A DNA stretch of 64,000 nucleotides from Nocardioides massiliensis (GCF_030811215.1 NZ_JAUSQM010000001.1:2790001-2854000), one strand, 5' to 3'; positions 45,042-54,545 are shown, counted from the first letter of the stretch. The notes: generated by a model not told the origin, from the sequence alone. Made by a program: numbers and translations.

Positions 45042-46439
45042 ATGACTATCGAGACTTCGATCGGGCTCGGCACCGGTCAGCCCTACACCTATCACCGTCG
45101 CGAGCTCGTCGAGCCGGACTGGCGGCGGCTGCCGGGGTGGCGTGACGTCACCGACGAGCAGTGGCGCTCGGTGCAGTGGCAGCGCGCGCACTGCGTGAAG
45201 AACCTCGCGCAGCTGCGGGCACTATGGGGGGACCTGGTCGGCGAGGAGTTCTACGCCGACCTCGAACGCGACCAGCGCGAGCGCGCGACGATGTCGATGC
45301 TGGTGCCGCCGCAGATGATGAACACCATCGCGCCGCACGCCACGGGCACCGAGCCAGGGTCGTGGACCGACGCGGTGTACGCCGACCCCGTCCGGCGCTA
45401 CATGATCCCCGTGCTGTCCGACCGGCGGACGGACTTCGCCTCCCACCCCTATGCGCAGCGCGACTCGCTGCACGAGCACGACATGTGGGTGGCCGAGGGC
45501 CTGACGCACCGCTACCCCACCAAGGTCCTGGCCGAGCTGCTGCCGACGTGCCCGCAGTACTGCGGCCACTGCACGCGGATGGACCTGGTCGGCAACTCGA
45601 CCCCGACGGTCGACAAGCTCAAGTTCGACCTGCGCCCGGTCGACCGGCACGACGCGATGCTCGACTACCTGCGGCGCACGCCGACGGTGCGCGACGTGGT
45701 CGTCTCCGGCGGTGACGTCGCGAACCTGCCCTGGCGCCGGCTCGAGGAGTTCCTCACCCGGTTGCTGGAGATCGAGAACGTCCGTGACATCCGGTTGGCC
45801 TCCAAGGCGTTGGTCGGTCTCCCCCAGCACTGGCTGTCGGACGACGTACGCGAAGGCATGGAGCGGGTCGCCGGCGTGGCCCGCCGCCGCGGGGTCGCGC
45901 TGGCCATCCACACCCACGCCAACCACGCGAACTCGGTGACACCGCTGGTCGCCGAGGCCACGCAGGCGATGCTCGAGGCGGGGGTGCGCGACGTGCGCAA
46001 CCAGGGCGTCCTGCTCGACGGCGTCAACGCCGACCCGCACGCGCTGCTCGACCTCTGCTTCGCACTGCTCGACGGGGCCGGCGTGATGCCCTACTACTTC
46101 TACATGTGCGACATGATCCCGGCCGCGGAGCACTGGCGGGTCTCGGTCGCCGACGCCCAACGGCTGCAGCACCACATCATGGGCTACCTGCCCGGCTTCG
46201 CGACGCCGCGGATCGTCTGCGACGTCCCGTTCGTCGGCAAGCGCTGGGTCCACCAGGTCGCGGCCTACGACCGGGTCCGCGGGATCTCGTCGTGGACCAA
46301 GAACTACCGCACCTCGCTGGAGGGCGACGACGTCGACCTCGGGGAGCAGACCTATCCCTACTATGACCCGATCCACACCCTCCCGCTCGAGGGCCAGGCC
46401 TACTGGCGTGAGCGGGCGCAGACGACCGCACCTGCGTAG
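45042..46439 (+). CDS. kamA: Lysine 2,3-aminomutase, radical SAM
   Basis: A 465-residue radical-SAM/PLP enzyme. The [4Fe-4S] cysteines are C170, C174 and C177 (CPQYCGHC). Other conserved blocks are VVVSGGDVANLPW, IRLASKALVGLPQHW and the PYYFYMCDMIP segment near the C-terminal PLP region. It converts L-lysine to L-beta-lysine, the first step of the pathway completed by KamDE, Kdd and Kal. Divergent from kdd. Confidence 0.94.
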   Translation: MTIETSIGLGTGQPYTYHRRELVEPDWRRLPGWRDVTDEQWRSVQWQRAHCVKNLAQLRALWGDLVGEEFYADLERDQRERATMSMLVPPQMMNTIAPHATGTEPGSWTDAVYADPVRRYMIPVLSDRRTDFASHPYAQRDSLHEHDMWVAEGLTHRYPTKVLAELLPTCPQYCGHCTRMDLVGNSTPTVDKLKFDLRPVDRHDAMLDYLRRTPTVRDVVVSGGDVANLPWRRLEEFLTRLLEIENVRDIRLASKALVGLPQHWLSDDVREGMERVAGVARRRGVALAIHTHANHANSVTPLVAEATQAMLEAGVRDVRNQGVLLDGVNADPHALLDLCFALLDGAGVMPYYFYMCDMIPAAEHWRVSVADAQRLQHHIMGYLPGFATPRIVCDVPFVGKRWVHQVAAYDRVRGISSWTKNYRTSLEGDDVDLGEQTYPYYDPIHTLPLEGQAYWRERAQTTAPA

Positions 46440-46456
46440 TCGCCCAGGTCCCGGTC

Positions 46457-46891
46457 TCAGACCGGGCGGTTCTCGTAGGCCGTGGACAGCACGATCGTCG
46501 TGCGGGTGGCGACGTTGGCGACCGAGCGGATCCGCGACAGCAGGTTCTCCAGGTCACCGGGGGTCGCTACCCGGACCTTGAGGATGTAGGACTCGGTCCC
46601 GGCGACGGACCAGCAGCTCTCGATCTCGGTGACCGACCGCAGTCGCTCGGGATAGTCGTCGGGCTCCGACACGTCGATCGGGGTGATCGAGATGAACGCC
46701 GTCAGCGGCTTGCCGAGCTGCTCGTAGTCGATCGTCGCGCCGTACCCCTTGATCACGCCACGCGACTCGAGCCGCTTGACCCGCTGGTGGACCGCCGACG
46801 TCGAGAGCCCGGTGGCCTTGGCGAGGTCGGTGAACGACATGCGGCCGTCCTCGGCGAGCAGGCGCAGGATCTGCTGGTCGGTGTCTTCCAC
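46457..46891 (-). CDS. Lrp/AsnC-family transcriptional regulator
   Basis: A 144-residue regulator with an N-terminal HTH (DTDQQILRLLAEDGRMSFTDLA, recognition helix STSAVHQRVKRLE) and a C-terminal RAM ligand-binding domain (AFISITP, CWSVAGTESYILKV). GTG 46891 gives the family length. It converges on kamA, 17 bp apart, and may sense lysine or a related amino acid and control the kam cluster. Confidence 0.9.
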   Translation of the reverse strand: MEDTDQQILRLLAEDGRMSFTDLAKATGLSTSAVHQRVKRLESRGVIKGYGATIDYEQLGKPLTAFISITPIDVSEPDDYPERLRSVTEIESCWSVAGTESYILKVRVATPGDLENLLSRIRSVANVATRTTIVLSTAYENRPV

Positions 46892-46954
46892 GCGGCACAG
46901 GATAGGGGCGGCAGCGTCGCGCGTGTGCGGTCCCGGGGATGACACACTCGGCCC

Positions 46955-47872
46955 GTGACCAACCGGATGCTGCTCCTGGACACCGCCTCCCTCTACTTCC
47001 GGGCCTTCTTCGGGATGCCGGACTCGCTGCGGGCCGACGACGGCACGCCGGTCAACGCGGTGCGCGGGCTCATGGACTTCATCAGCCGGCTGGTCGCCGA
47101 CTACGAGCCCACCCATCTCGCCTGCTGCTGGGACGACGACTGGCGTCCGCAGTGGCGCGTCGACCTGCTGCCGTCCTACAAGGCGCACCGCGTGGTCGAG
47201 GTCGTGCCCGGTGCGACCGACGTCGAGGAGGTGCCGGACCCGCTGGAGGTGCAGGTCCCGATCATCCGCGACGTGCTGACTGCCTGGGGGCTGCCGATCG
47301 TCGGCGCCGCCGAGCACGAGGCCGACGACGTCATCGGCACGCTGGCCACCGGCGCCGGGATGCCGGTCGACATCGTGACCGGCGACCGCGACCTCTTCCA
47401 GCTCGTCGACGACGCTGCCGAGGTGCGGGTGCTCTACACCGCCCGCGGCGTCGGTCGACACGAGCGGGTCGACACCGCGTGGGTGGTCGGGAAGTACGGC
47501 GTCCTCCCCCAGCAGTACGCCGACTTCGCCACCTTGCGGGGCGACACCTCCGACGGGCTGCCCGGCGTGCCCGGTGTGGGCGAGAAGACCGCGGCCACCC
47601 TGCTGCTGCGCTTCGGCGACCTCGAGGGGATCCGCGCAGCCGCCGAGGACCCGGCCTCGGAGATCGCTCCCGGCGTCCGGCGCAAGCTCAAGGAGGCCGC
47701 GCCCTACCTCGACGTCGCGCCGCGGGTCGTCGCGGTGGTGCGCGACCTCGACCTCGGCGCCCCCGACCTGCGGCTGCGCGGCCTGGCAGACGCCGACGCC
47801 GCGGCGTCGCTGACCGAGCGCTGGGGGTTGGGGACCTCGGCCGAGCGGCTCACCGAGGTGCTCAGCGCCTGA
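46955..47872 (+). CDS. 5'-3' exonuclease (FEN-like, stand-alone)
   Basis: A 305-residue PIN-like flap endonuclease/5'-3' exonuclease without a polymerase domain: MLLLDTASLYFRAFFG, the metal-binding EHEADDVIGTL and VTGDRDLFQLV, and the helix-hairpin-helix GLPGVPGVGEKTAATLL. It resembles the DNA polymerase I 5'-nuclease domain and may process Okazaki or repair intermediates. Confidence 0.92.
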   Translation: MTNRMLLLDTASLYFRAFFGMPDSLRADDGTPVNAVRGLMDFISRLVADYEPTHLACCWDDDWRPQWRVDLLPSYKAHRVVEVVPGATDVEEVPDPLEVQVPIIRDVLTAWGLPIVGAAEHEADDVIGTLATGAGMPVDIVTGDRDLFQLVDDAAEVRVLYTARGVGRHERVDTAWVVGKYGVLPQQYADFATLRGDTSDGLPGVPGVGEKTAATLLLRFGDLEGIRAAAEDPASEIAPGVRRKLKEAAPYLDVAPRVVAVVRDLDLGAPDLRLRGLADADAAASLTERWGLGTSAERLTEVLSA

Positions 47873-47896
47873 GTCCGGCTCCAGGCTGGAGGCCGC

Positions 47897-50782
47897 TCAG
47901 GCCTCGGCGTCGTAGTCCACGATGCCGCGTCGCAGCAGCGTCACGGCCTCCCGCGCCGTACGCCGCACCGGGGACTCCCCCGCCGCGTTGGCGACCTGGC
48001 CGAGCAGGTCCAGCAGCTGCTTCATCCAGCGCACGAAGTCGCCGGCCGGCAGGTCGATGACGCGCAGGACGTCGTCGAGCTCGTCACCTTCGGCCCACCG
48101 GTAGGCGGCCCAGGCGAACCCGGGGTCGGGCTCGCGCAGGAAGTCGAGCTTGTGCTCGCGCTCGAGCATCTCCAGTTCGCGCCACAGGGCGACGGTGTCC
48201 TCGATCGCCGGCTGGACGCGCCCACCCGGCAGGCGCGGGGCGTTCGCGTCCTCCGGGCGACGGGCCTCGTAGGCCAGCGTGGACAGCACTGCCGCCAGCT
48301 CGCTCGGCGCGAGGTCGTCCCACAACCCCTCGCGCAGCGCCTCGGCGGCGACCAGGTCGAGGTCGCTGTAGAGGCGCATGAGCCGCGCCCCGCGGGGTGT
48401 CACCACCGTGCGCGGGCCGGCCTCGGCGCCGACGCCCTCCTCGGGCTCCGAGGTCTCCTCGAGGTAGCCGAGGTCCGTGAGCACCTCGCACACGCGGTCG
48501 AACTGGCGGGCGATGGTGTTGGTGCGCTGCTCGATCCGGCGCGCCAGTGTCTGCGCATCACGGTGCAGCTTGAAGTGCCGCTCGGCCCAGCGGGCGTGGT
48601 CCTCGCGGTCCGGACACGCGTGGCAGGGGTGCGCGCGCAGCTGCGCGCGGAGGCGGTCGATCTCGTCCTTCGCCGCCGGCGTCGTGCGCCGATCCTCGGT
48701 CTGGAACGGTCGTGGCGGCGGCGCCACCCCCTTCGTGCGGCTGCGCAGCGCCGAGGCGAGGTCGCGGCGGTCCTGCGGGTTGCGCGCCTCGAAGCCCTTC
48801 GGCACCCGCAGGCGGGCGAACGCCTCGACCGGGGTCGGGAAGTCCATCAGGTTGAGCCGACGTGCCTGCCGGTCCAGCGTGAGGACCATCGGTCGCGGCT
48901 CCTCGCCGCGCCGAGTGTTGCCCGGGTCCACGACGACCGCGATCCCGGCGAACTTGCCGGCCGGGACGTCGATGATGTCACCGGGCCGCAGCGCCATCAG
49001 CGACGTGATGACGTCGTTGCGCCGGTCGTGCCGGCGGGCCTTGACCTGGCGGGACTCGACGTCGGAGAGCTTGCGCCGCATGGCGGCGTACTCCATGAAG
49101 TCCCCGAGGTGGCACTGCGCCGCCTCGGCGTACCCCTCGAGGGCGTTCTCGGCCTTGCGCAGCTGGCGCGACAGGCCGACCACCGCGCGGTCGGCCTGGA
49201 ACTGCGCGAACGACGACTCCAGCACCTCGCGTGCGGTGTGTCGTCCGAGCTGGTGCACCAGGTTGACAGCCATGTTGTAGGAGGGGCGGAACGACGAGTT
49301 GAGGGGGTACGTGCGGGTCGAGGCGAGCCCGGCGAGGCGCTTGGGGTCCAGGCCCTGTTGCCACAGCACGATTCCGTGGCCCTCGACGTCGATGCCGCGG
49401 CGACCGGCGCGCCCGGTGAGCTGGGTGTACTCCCCCGGCGTGATGTCGGCGTGCGTCTCGCCGTTCCACTTCGACAGTCGCTCGATCACGACGGACCGCG
49501 CCGGCATGTTGATGCCCAGCGCGAGCGTCTCGGTCGCGAAGACCACCTTGCACAGTCCGCGCAGGAAGAGCTGCTCGACGATCTCCTTGAACGCCGGTAG
49601 CAGTCCCGCGTGGTGCGCGGCCACGCCGCGCGCGAGTCCCTCGAGGAAGTCGTGGTAGCCCAGGACCACCTTGTCGTCGCGCGGGATCGAGGCGCACTGC
49701 GCCTCGACGTAGGCGATCGCCTCCTCGCGCTCCTCCGGGGAGTTGAGCCACAGGTTGCCGTCGAGACACTGCTTCACCGCGGCGTCACAGCCTGCGCGGC
49801 TGAAGACGAAGACGATGGCCGGGAGCAGGTCGGCCCGGTCGAGCCGGTCGACGACCGCGGGCCGGCTGGGCACCCAGACCCGGCGCCCGTTGCCGACGTT
49901 GCGGCCGCGGTCACGACCGTGTCCGCCGCCCTGTCCTCCCCGTTGTCCGCCCTTCTGGCCGCGCGGGCTGCGGCGGTCGCGGATCCGGGTGCTGGCCCAG
50001 TCGTCGCGGGCGATCCGCACGAGCTCGGGGTTGACCTGCGCGCCCTCGCGCGGGAAGCCGGGGTCGTAGTCGTCGCTGTCGGCGAACAGGTCGACGAGCT
50101 TCCGTCCCACCATGACGTGCTGGTAGAGCGGCACGGGGCGCCGCTCCTCGACGATGGTGGTGACCTCGCCGCGCACGGTGGCCAGCCAGTCGCCGAACTC
50201 CTCGGCGTTGGACACGGTCGCCGACAGCGAGATGACCGCCACCGACTCCGGCAGGTGGATGATCACCTCCTCCCAGACCGCTCCGCGGGCGCGGTCGGCG
50301 AGGTAGTGCACCTCGTCCATGACGACGAACCCGAGACCAGCGAGGGTCCGGGACCCCGCGTAGAGCATGTTGCGCAGCACCTCGGTCGTCATGACGACGA
50401 CCGGCGCCTCACCGTTGATCGTGCGGTCTCCGGTCAGGAGCCCCACACGCTCGGGCCCGTAGCGGCGCACGAGGTCGGCGTACTTCTGGTTCGACAGCGC
50501 CTTGATCGGCGTGGTGTAGAACGCCTTGCGCCCCTGGCTCAGGGCCAGGTGCACGGCGAACTCGCCCACGATCGTCTTGCCCGACCCGGTCGGTGCGGCG
50601 ACGAGGACACCGCGCCCGTCCTCGACCTCGCGGCACGCGCGCAGCTGGAAGTCGTCGAGTCCGAAGGCCTGCAGGTCCACGAACTCCGCCAGCACGGGGT
50701 GCTCGCGGCGGGACCGGAACGCGGCGTACCGGTCGGCGGGGCTCAGCGCCTCGTCGGGGTCGCGGCGGGGATCGGCGCCCAT
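47897..50782 (-). CDS. helY: Ski2/Mtr4-like DEAD/DEAH-box helicase (HelY)
   Basis: A 961-residue superfamily 2 helicase: Q-like ELRACREVE, Walker A PTGSGKTIVGEFA, DEVH box in VVMDEVHYLADRA, SLSATVSN, and motif VI QLTGRAGRRG. The C-terminal half has the DSHCT-like region. HelY is the actinobacterial homologue of exosome-associated RNA helicases, though its substrate is unresolved. ATG 50782 overlaps the lipid-kinase stop. Confidence 0.92.
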   Translation of the reverse strand: MGADPRRDPDEALSPADRYAAFRSRREHPVLAEFVDLQAFGLDDFQLRACREVEDGRGVLVAAPTGSGKTIVGEFAVHLALSQGRKAFYTTPIKALSNQKYADLVRRYGPERVGLLTGDRTINGEAPVVVMTTEVLRNMLYAGSRTLAGLGFVVMDEVHYLADRARGAVWEEVIIHLPESVAVISLSATVSNAEEFGDWLATVRGEVTTIVEERRPVPLYQHVMVGRKLVDLFADSDDYDPGFPREGAQVNPELVRIARDDWASTRIRDRRSPRGQKGGQRGGQGGGHGRDRGRNVGNGRRVWVPSRPAVVDRLDRADLLPAIVFVFSRAGCDAAVKQCLDGNLWLNSPEEREEAIAYVEAQCASIPRDDKVVLGYHDFLEGLARGVAAHHAGLLPAFKEIVEQLFLRGLCKVVFATETLALGINMPARSVVIERLSKWNGETHADITPGEYTQLTGRAGRRGIDVEGHGIVLWQQGLDPKRLAGLASTRTYPLNSSFRPSYNMAVNLVHQLGRHTAREVLESSFAQFQADRAVVGLSRQLRKAENALEGYAEAAQCHLGDFMEYAAMRRKLSDVESRQVKARRHDRRNDVITSLMALRPGDIIDVPAGKFAGIAVVVDPGNTRRGEEPRPMVLTLDRQARRLNLMDFPTPVEAFARLRVPKGFEARNPQDRRDLASALRSRTKGVAPPPRPFQTEDRRTTPAAKDEIDRLRAQLRAHPCHACPDREDHARWAERHFKLHRDAQTLARRIEQRTNTIARQFDRVCEVLTDLGYLEETSEPEEGVGAEAGPRTVVTPRGARLMRLYSDLDLVAAEALREGLWDDLAPSELAAVLSTLAYEARRPEDANAPRLPGGRVQPAIEDTVALWRELEMLEREHKLDFLREPDPGFAWAAYRWAEGDELDDVLRVIDLPAGDFVRWMKQLLDLLGQVANAAGESPVRRTAREAVTLLRRGIVDYDAEA

Positions 50783-51678
50783 CACGGCACCAGCACGGTC
50801 AGCGCGGACGGCTCGACCGTGATCGTCAGCGGCAGCGGGGCGATCCGCTCGCCGTCGGCGTAGGCGACGATGCCGGGCGCGGCGACGGTGACCTGACGCA
50901 CGCGGTGGTGCCGGTAGGCCGGGTGGTGCACGTGGGTCCCCCTGAACAGCTTCGGGTACGTCCGGACGAGGTCGGTCTTGGTGATGGGCTCGATGATGAC
51001 GACGTCGAGCAAACCGTCGTCGATCCGGGCCCCTTCGGTGATGCGCAGCCCCCCGCCGAATGCCGGCCCGTTGCCGACGGCGACGAGCATCGCGTCGGTG
51101 CGCAGGACGGTGCCGTCGAGCTCGAGGACGTAGGGCAGCGGCCGGAAGACGCGCAGCTCGGTGAGGGTGGCCAGGTTGTAGCGCATCTGCCCGCGCGGCC
51201 AGCGCATCTGGTTGGCGCGCTCGTTGACGCGTGCGTCGAACCCGGCCGCGAGGACGGTGACGAACCGCCGCCCGGCGGTCTCGGCCACGTCGATGCGCCG
51301 CGTCCGACCGGCGGCCACCACCCGGGCGGCGGCGACCGCCGCTGCGGCGTCGTCGCGCTGGTCGAGGCCGAGGGAGCGGGCTGCGTCGTTGCCGGTGCCG
51401 GCCGGGATGACGCCCAGGGGCGTGTCGGTGCCCGCGACCACCTGGGCACCCAGGTGGACCAGCCCGTCGCCCCCGCAGACCACCAGGGCGTCGACCCCCT
51501 CGGCCACCGCCGCGCGTGCGAGCTGCAGCGTCTCGTCGGCATCACCCCCGGTGAGGCTGCGCACGCGTACGCCGGCGGCGCGCAGTGTTGGCAGGGCCGC
51601 CGCGGCGGCGCGGGCACCGCGTCCGCGGCCGGCGAGCGGGTTGGTCACCAGGGCGACCTCGCGCGGTGGACTGCTCAC
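50782..51678 (-). CDS. Diacylglycerol/sphingosine kinase-like protein
   Basis: A 298-residue DAGK-catalytic-domain protein: VALVTNPLAGRGRGA at the start, VVCGGDGLVHLGAQ (the usual GGDGT reads GGDGL), VIPAGTGNDAARSL and a C-terminal DGLLDVVIIEP. Relatives phosphorylate diacylglycerol or transfer related lipids in phospholipid turnover. Likely peripheral to the membrane. Part of the leftward tat-helY run. Confidence 0.87.
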   Translation of the reverse strand: MSSPPREVALVTNPLAGRGRGARAAAAALPTLRAAGVRVRSLTGGDADETLQLARAAVAEGVDALVVCGGDGLVHLGAQVVAGTDTPLGVIPAGTGNDAARSLGLDQRDDAAAAVAAARVVAAGRTRRIDVAETAGRRFVTVLAAGFDARVNERANQMRWPRGQMRYNLATLTELRVFRPLPYVLELDGTVLRTDAMLVAVGNGPAFGGGLRITEGARIDDGLLDVVIIEPITKTDLVRTYPKLFRGTHVHHPAYRHHRVRQVTVAAPGIVAYADGERIAPLPLTITVEPSALTVLVP

Positions 51679-51705
51679 GCAGCCGACTCTAGGGCGTGGC
51701 CGTGC

Positions 51706-52092
51706 TCAGAGCCGCAGGGCCACGACGAACCGGTGTGGCGGCACGCCCACCGCACGGGCCAGCCGGCGCAGGGCCTCCAAGGTCAGGTCCACGGTGAGCG
51801 CGTGCCCGGGTACGGCGAGGGTGAGCCGGCCGTCGACCTCGAGCAGCAGGACCTCGCCGTGGGTCCAGGCCTGGTGGGCCGGCGTGCGCCACTCCTCGCC
51901 GAGGCTGATCACCGGGTAGGCGCGGTCGGCAGCGAGCAGGTCGGCCGGCAGGCTCTGCGTGCCCTGGCTCAGCCGCCCGGTGACGGTGCCGGCGCCGGCC
52001 ACCGGCGCGGTCGTGGTCCACTCGACCTCGCCGAGTCCCAGCCACTCGGGCAGCTCGAACGGGTCGGCCTCGCCGATGACGGGTCGGGTCAC
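51706..52092 (-). CDS. Hypothetical protein downstream of tatC
   Basis: A 128-residue protein not recognised as a named family. It is mostly beta-rich with a C-terminal helix (LTLEALRRLARAVGV), no membrane segment and no signal peptide. It overlaps the tatC stop by 4 bp (ATGA-type), so it is translationally coupled to the Tat genes and precedes the lipid kinase. Coding is supported by its position and typical codon bias. Confidence 0.7.
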   Translation of the reverse strand: MTRPVIGEADPFELPEWLGLGEVEWTTTAPVAGAGTVTGRLSQGTQSLPADLLAADRAYPVISLGEEWRTPAHQAWTHGEVLLLEVDGRLTLAVPGHALTVDLTLEALRRLARAVGVPPHRFVVALRL

Positions 52093-52964
52093 CAGTCGGC
52101 CTCGTCGTCGATGCGTGACGGGGTCTCGTCGAGGGGGGATGCCTCGTCGTCGTCCCAGTCGGTGGTGTCGTCGTTCGCGCGGCGACGGCGCTCGATGAGG
52201 CGCACGATGCCCTCGCTGACGAAGATCAGCACGACCATGGGGATGGCGAGGAACAGCATGGTGAACGGGTCGGTGGAGGGGGTCGCGACGGCGGCGAAGA
52301 CGAAGGTGCCGACGATGATCCAGGCGCGGTACTCGGCCAGTGTGCGGGCCGACAGCACGCGGGCGAGGCTGAGCATGACGATGAACAGCGGGATCTCGAA
52401 GGCGATGCCGAAGACGAGCAGCAGCCGGATGAAGAACGACAGGTAGGTGTCGAAGTCGACGAGGTTGGTCACTCCGAGAGGGGTGAAGTCGATGAGGACC
52501 TGCAGGCCCTTGGGGAGCACGTAGTAGCCGACCGCGACGCCGCCGATGAACAGCGGTCCGGCCACGGCGCTGAAGACGCGGGTCCAGCGGCGTTCGTGCT
52601 GGTGCAGCCCGGGCATCACGAACGCCCAGATCTGGTAGAGCCAGTAGGGGCTGGTGGCGATGACCGCGGCGATGGCCGACAGCTTCAGCTGCAGCAGCAG
52701 GGGGCCGCCGACGCCGGAGATGATGAGCTCGCTGTCGACGTCGATGTTGCCCACGGCCTGTTCGTAGGGGCCGCTGACGAGGTCGGAGAGCTCGTCGTAG
52801 AAGAACAGCGCGACGATGATCGCCACGACCAGCACGCTGACCGAGCGCAGGATGCGCGCGCGCAGCTCCCGCAGGTGGTCGGCCAGGGGCATCTTGCCGT
52901 CCGGGCCGACGGGCTGCTGGGGTGCGCCGCGGAAGAGCCGGACCAGGCCGGCAGCGACCGCCAC
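52089..52964 (-). CDS. tatC: Sec-independent (Tat) translocase subunit TatC
   Basis: A 291-residue membrane protein with six hydrophobic segments and the TatC signature: MPLADHLRELRARILRSV at the N-terminus (the L-x-E-L-R segment that binds the twin-arginine signal), then PYWLYQIWAFVMPGLHQHERRW. It is the receptor for folded Tat substrates. The C-terminal tail is acidic. Located 4 bp after tatA. Confidence 0.95.
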   Translation of the reverse strand: MAVAAGLVRLFRGAPQQPVGPDGKMPLADHLRELRARILRSVSVLVVAIIVALFFYDELSDLVSGPYEQAVGNIDVDSELIISGVGGPLLLQLKLSAIAAVIATSPYWLYQIWAFVMPGLHQHERRWTRVFSAVAGPLFIGGVAVGYYVLPKGLQVLIDFTPLGVTNLVDFDTYLSFFIRLLLVFGIAFEIPLFIVMLSLARVLSARTLAEYRAWIIVGTFVFAAVATPSTDPFTMLFLAIPMVVLIFVSEGIVRLIERRRRANDDTTDWDDDEASPLDETPSRIDDEADW

Positions 52965-52968
52965 CGGC

Positions 52969-53244
52969 TCAGCGGTCTCGGTCGGGGTTCCGCTCGGACG
53001 TCGCCGACGGGTGGGCGTCGGCCTCCGGCGCCTCGGGCGCGTCCAGGGTGCGGTTGCGCGTGTCCTTGGGCTCGTCGTCGTCGTCGGTCATCAGGCCCTT
53101 GGTCTCGGCCTTGAAGATGCGCAGCGCGCGACCGGAGCCGCGGGCCAGCTCGGGCAGCTTCTTGGCACCGAAGAGCAGGACGAGTACACCGACGATGATG
53201 GCGATCTCGCCCGGGCCGAGGCCCATGACCTGGGGGATGAACAT
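52969..53244 (-). CDS. tatA: Twin-arginine translocase subunit TatA
   Basis: A 91-residue protein: a single N-terminal membrane segment (GPGEIAIIVGVLVLLFGAKKLPELA) with the FGxKKLPEL hinge, an amphipathic helix (ARGSGRALRIFKAETKG) and an acidic tail. It oligomerises to form the Tat pore. Immediately upstream of tatC and downstream of pafC, the usual actinobacterial order. Confidence 0.95.
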   Translation of the reverse strand: MFIPQVMGLGPGEIAIIVGVLVLLFGAKKLPELARGSGRALRIFKAETKGLMTDDDDEPKDTRNRTLDAPEAPEADAHPSATSERNPDRDR

Positions 53245-53355
53245 GATGTCCTCTGGGTGTCGACGACGTGCGTGCGGTGACCTGCCGCCATCGTACGCTG
53301 CGAGCGCCGACCGGCGGGCCAGCCGGGCGGGTCGGTCGGCGGGTCGACGGGCGGG

Positions 53356-54327
53356 TCAGCCCGTCGCGTAGAGCTCCAGGGTCGCCGCCGCGGTCGCCCG
53401 CACCCGGACCCCCACCTCGGCCGGCTCGAGGACGGTCGCATGGGGGGCGCACCGCAGGACCAGCCGCTCGAGCCAGCGGACGTCGGCGACCCGCAGCGCG
53501 ACCTCCAGGTCGTCGCCGACCTCCACGACCTCGTCGTGGGGGACGTAGTCGACGACCCACCGGGCGGGCGTAGCGAGTCGCAACCGTGCCGGGACGGCGT
53601 CGGGACCGGGCGAGAAGATCTGCTCGTCGAGAGCGACCGGCGCTGTGTCGGTAGGCACGTTGACCGGGGTGTCGAGGACCGTGGCCTTCTGGATCCGGTC
53701 GAGACGGAACCGGCGCTCTCCCCCGGCGAGGTGGCACCACGCCCGGAGGTAGTGCTGTCCGTCGTGGCGCACGACGGCGAAGGGGTCGACGACCCGGTCG
53801 GTGACCTCGTCGCGCGACGGGACGAGGTAGGCGATGCGGACCTGCCGCCGGGCCGCGACCGCGTGCTCGAGCTGGTCGCGCAGGCGCTCCTCGGCGCCAC
53901 CGTCGGCGACCTGCACGGCGACCTGGCTCGCGTGGGCGGCTCCGTCCTCGGCGGCCGCGGCCAACTTGGCGATCACGCTGTCGACGGTCTCGCGCTGGTC
54001 GGCGGGCGCCGTGGCGCGCAGGGTCTGCAGCGCCACGAGAAGCGCACTGGCCTCGTCGGCGCGCAGGCGCAGCGGTCGGCTGAGGTAGTCGGCGTTGGAG
54101 ATCCGGACGACCCCCTCTCCGTCCAGCGCGTCCATGTCGACCTCGATCAGGTCGCCCATGCCGAGACCGGGCAGCCCGCAGAACCACAGCACGTTGAGGT
54201 CGCGTACGACCTGCTCGGCGGGGACGCCCAGGTCCCGGGCGACCTGGTCGAGGGGGACGGCCTCGCGGTGCTGGAGGTAGGGCACGAGCGCGAGCATCCG
54301 TGCCAGCTGGTCGCGGGCGGTGCTCAC
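53356..54327 (-). CDS. pafC: WYL-domain transcriptional regulator PafC
   Basis: A 323-residue protein with an N-terminal winged HTH (LDQVARDLGVPAEQVVRDLNVL), a WYL domain (QVRIAYLVPSRDEV, then HYLRAWCHLAGGERRFRLDRI) and the WCX C-terminal extension. PafB and PafC act together to activate the LexA-independent DNA-damage response in mycobacteria. GTG 54327 lies exactly at the left junction of the IS110 element, which now supplies GAGGAAGG 7 nt upstream as ribosome-binding site. Confidence 0.93.
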   Translation of the reverse strand: MSTARDQLARMLALVPYLQHREAVPLDQVARDLGVPAEQVVRDLNVLWFCGLPGLGMGDLIEVDMDALDGEGVVRISNADYLSRPLRLRADEASALLVALQTLRATAPADQRETVDSVIAKLAAAAEDGAAHASQVAVQVADGGAEERLRDQLEHAVAARRQVRIAYLVPSRDEVTDRVVDPFAVVRHDGQHYLRAWCHLAGGERRFRLDRIQKATVLDTPVNVPTDTAPVALDEQIFSPGPDAVPARLRLATPARWVVDYVPHDEVVEVGDDLEVALRVADVRWLERLVLRCAPHATVLEPAEVGVRVRATAAATLELYATG

Positions 54328-54344
54328 TGGATTACCTTCCTCAG

Positions 54345-54545
54345 GTCGGTGGCTTCAGATGGGTTGCCGGTACACCCCTGGTCCCCACCGGACCATCGCC
54401 ACGGTCGCTCGACCTTCGAGGTCCAGCGTGAGTTCTGCGAGGTCCGGTGGCCCAGGACCCGCCGACCGGCTACAGGGCTATGCGCCGATGAGCGCCGATC
54501 AGTGAGCGACCGGCTGCAGGGTCCCGGGACCACCGGGTGTTCTCT
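54345..54545 (+). ncRNA. Candidate IS110 bridge RNA in the left end
   Basis: The non-coding left end is rich in stems: GGTCC-N5-GGACC at 54380-54394 and a 12-bp palindrome at 54520-54531. It also carries guide-like segments. GCGTGAG at 54426-54432 is complementary to the right target half CTCACGC. ACAGGGC-TA at 54472-54480 equals the right-end sequence ACAGGGC-AA next to the core (8 of 9). CAGTGAG at 54500-54506 is complementary to the left-end start CTCACTG. CGGT at 54402-54405 matches the left target in the same register. Ends of the RNA are estimates. Confidence 0.65.
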
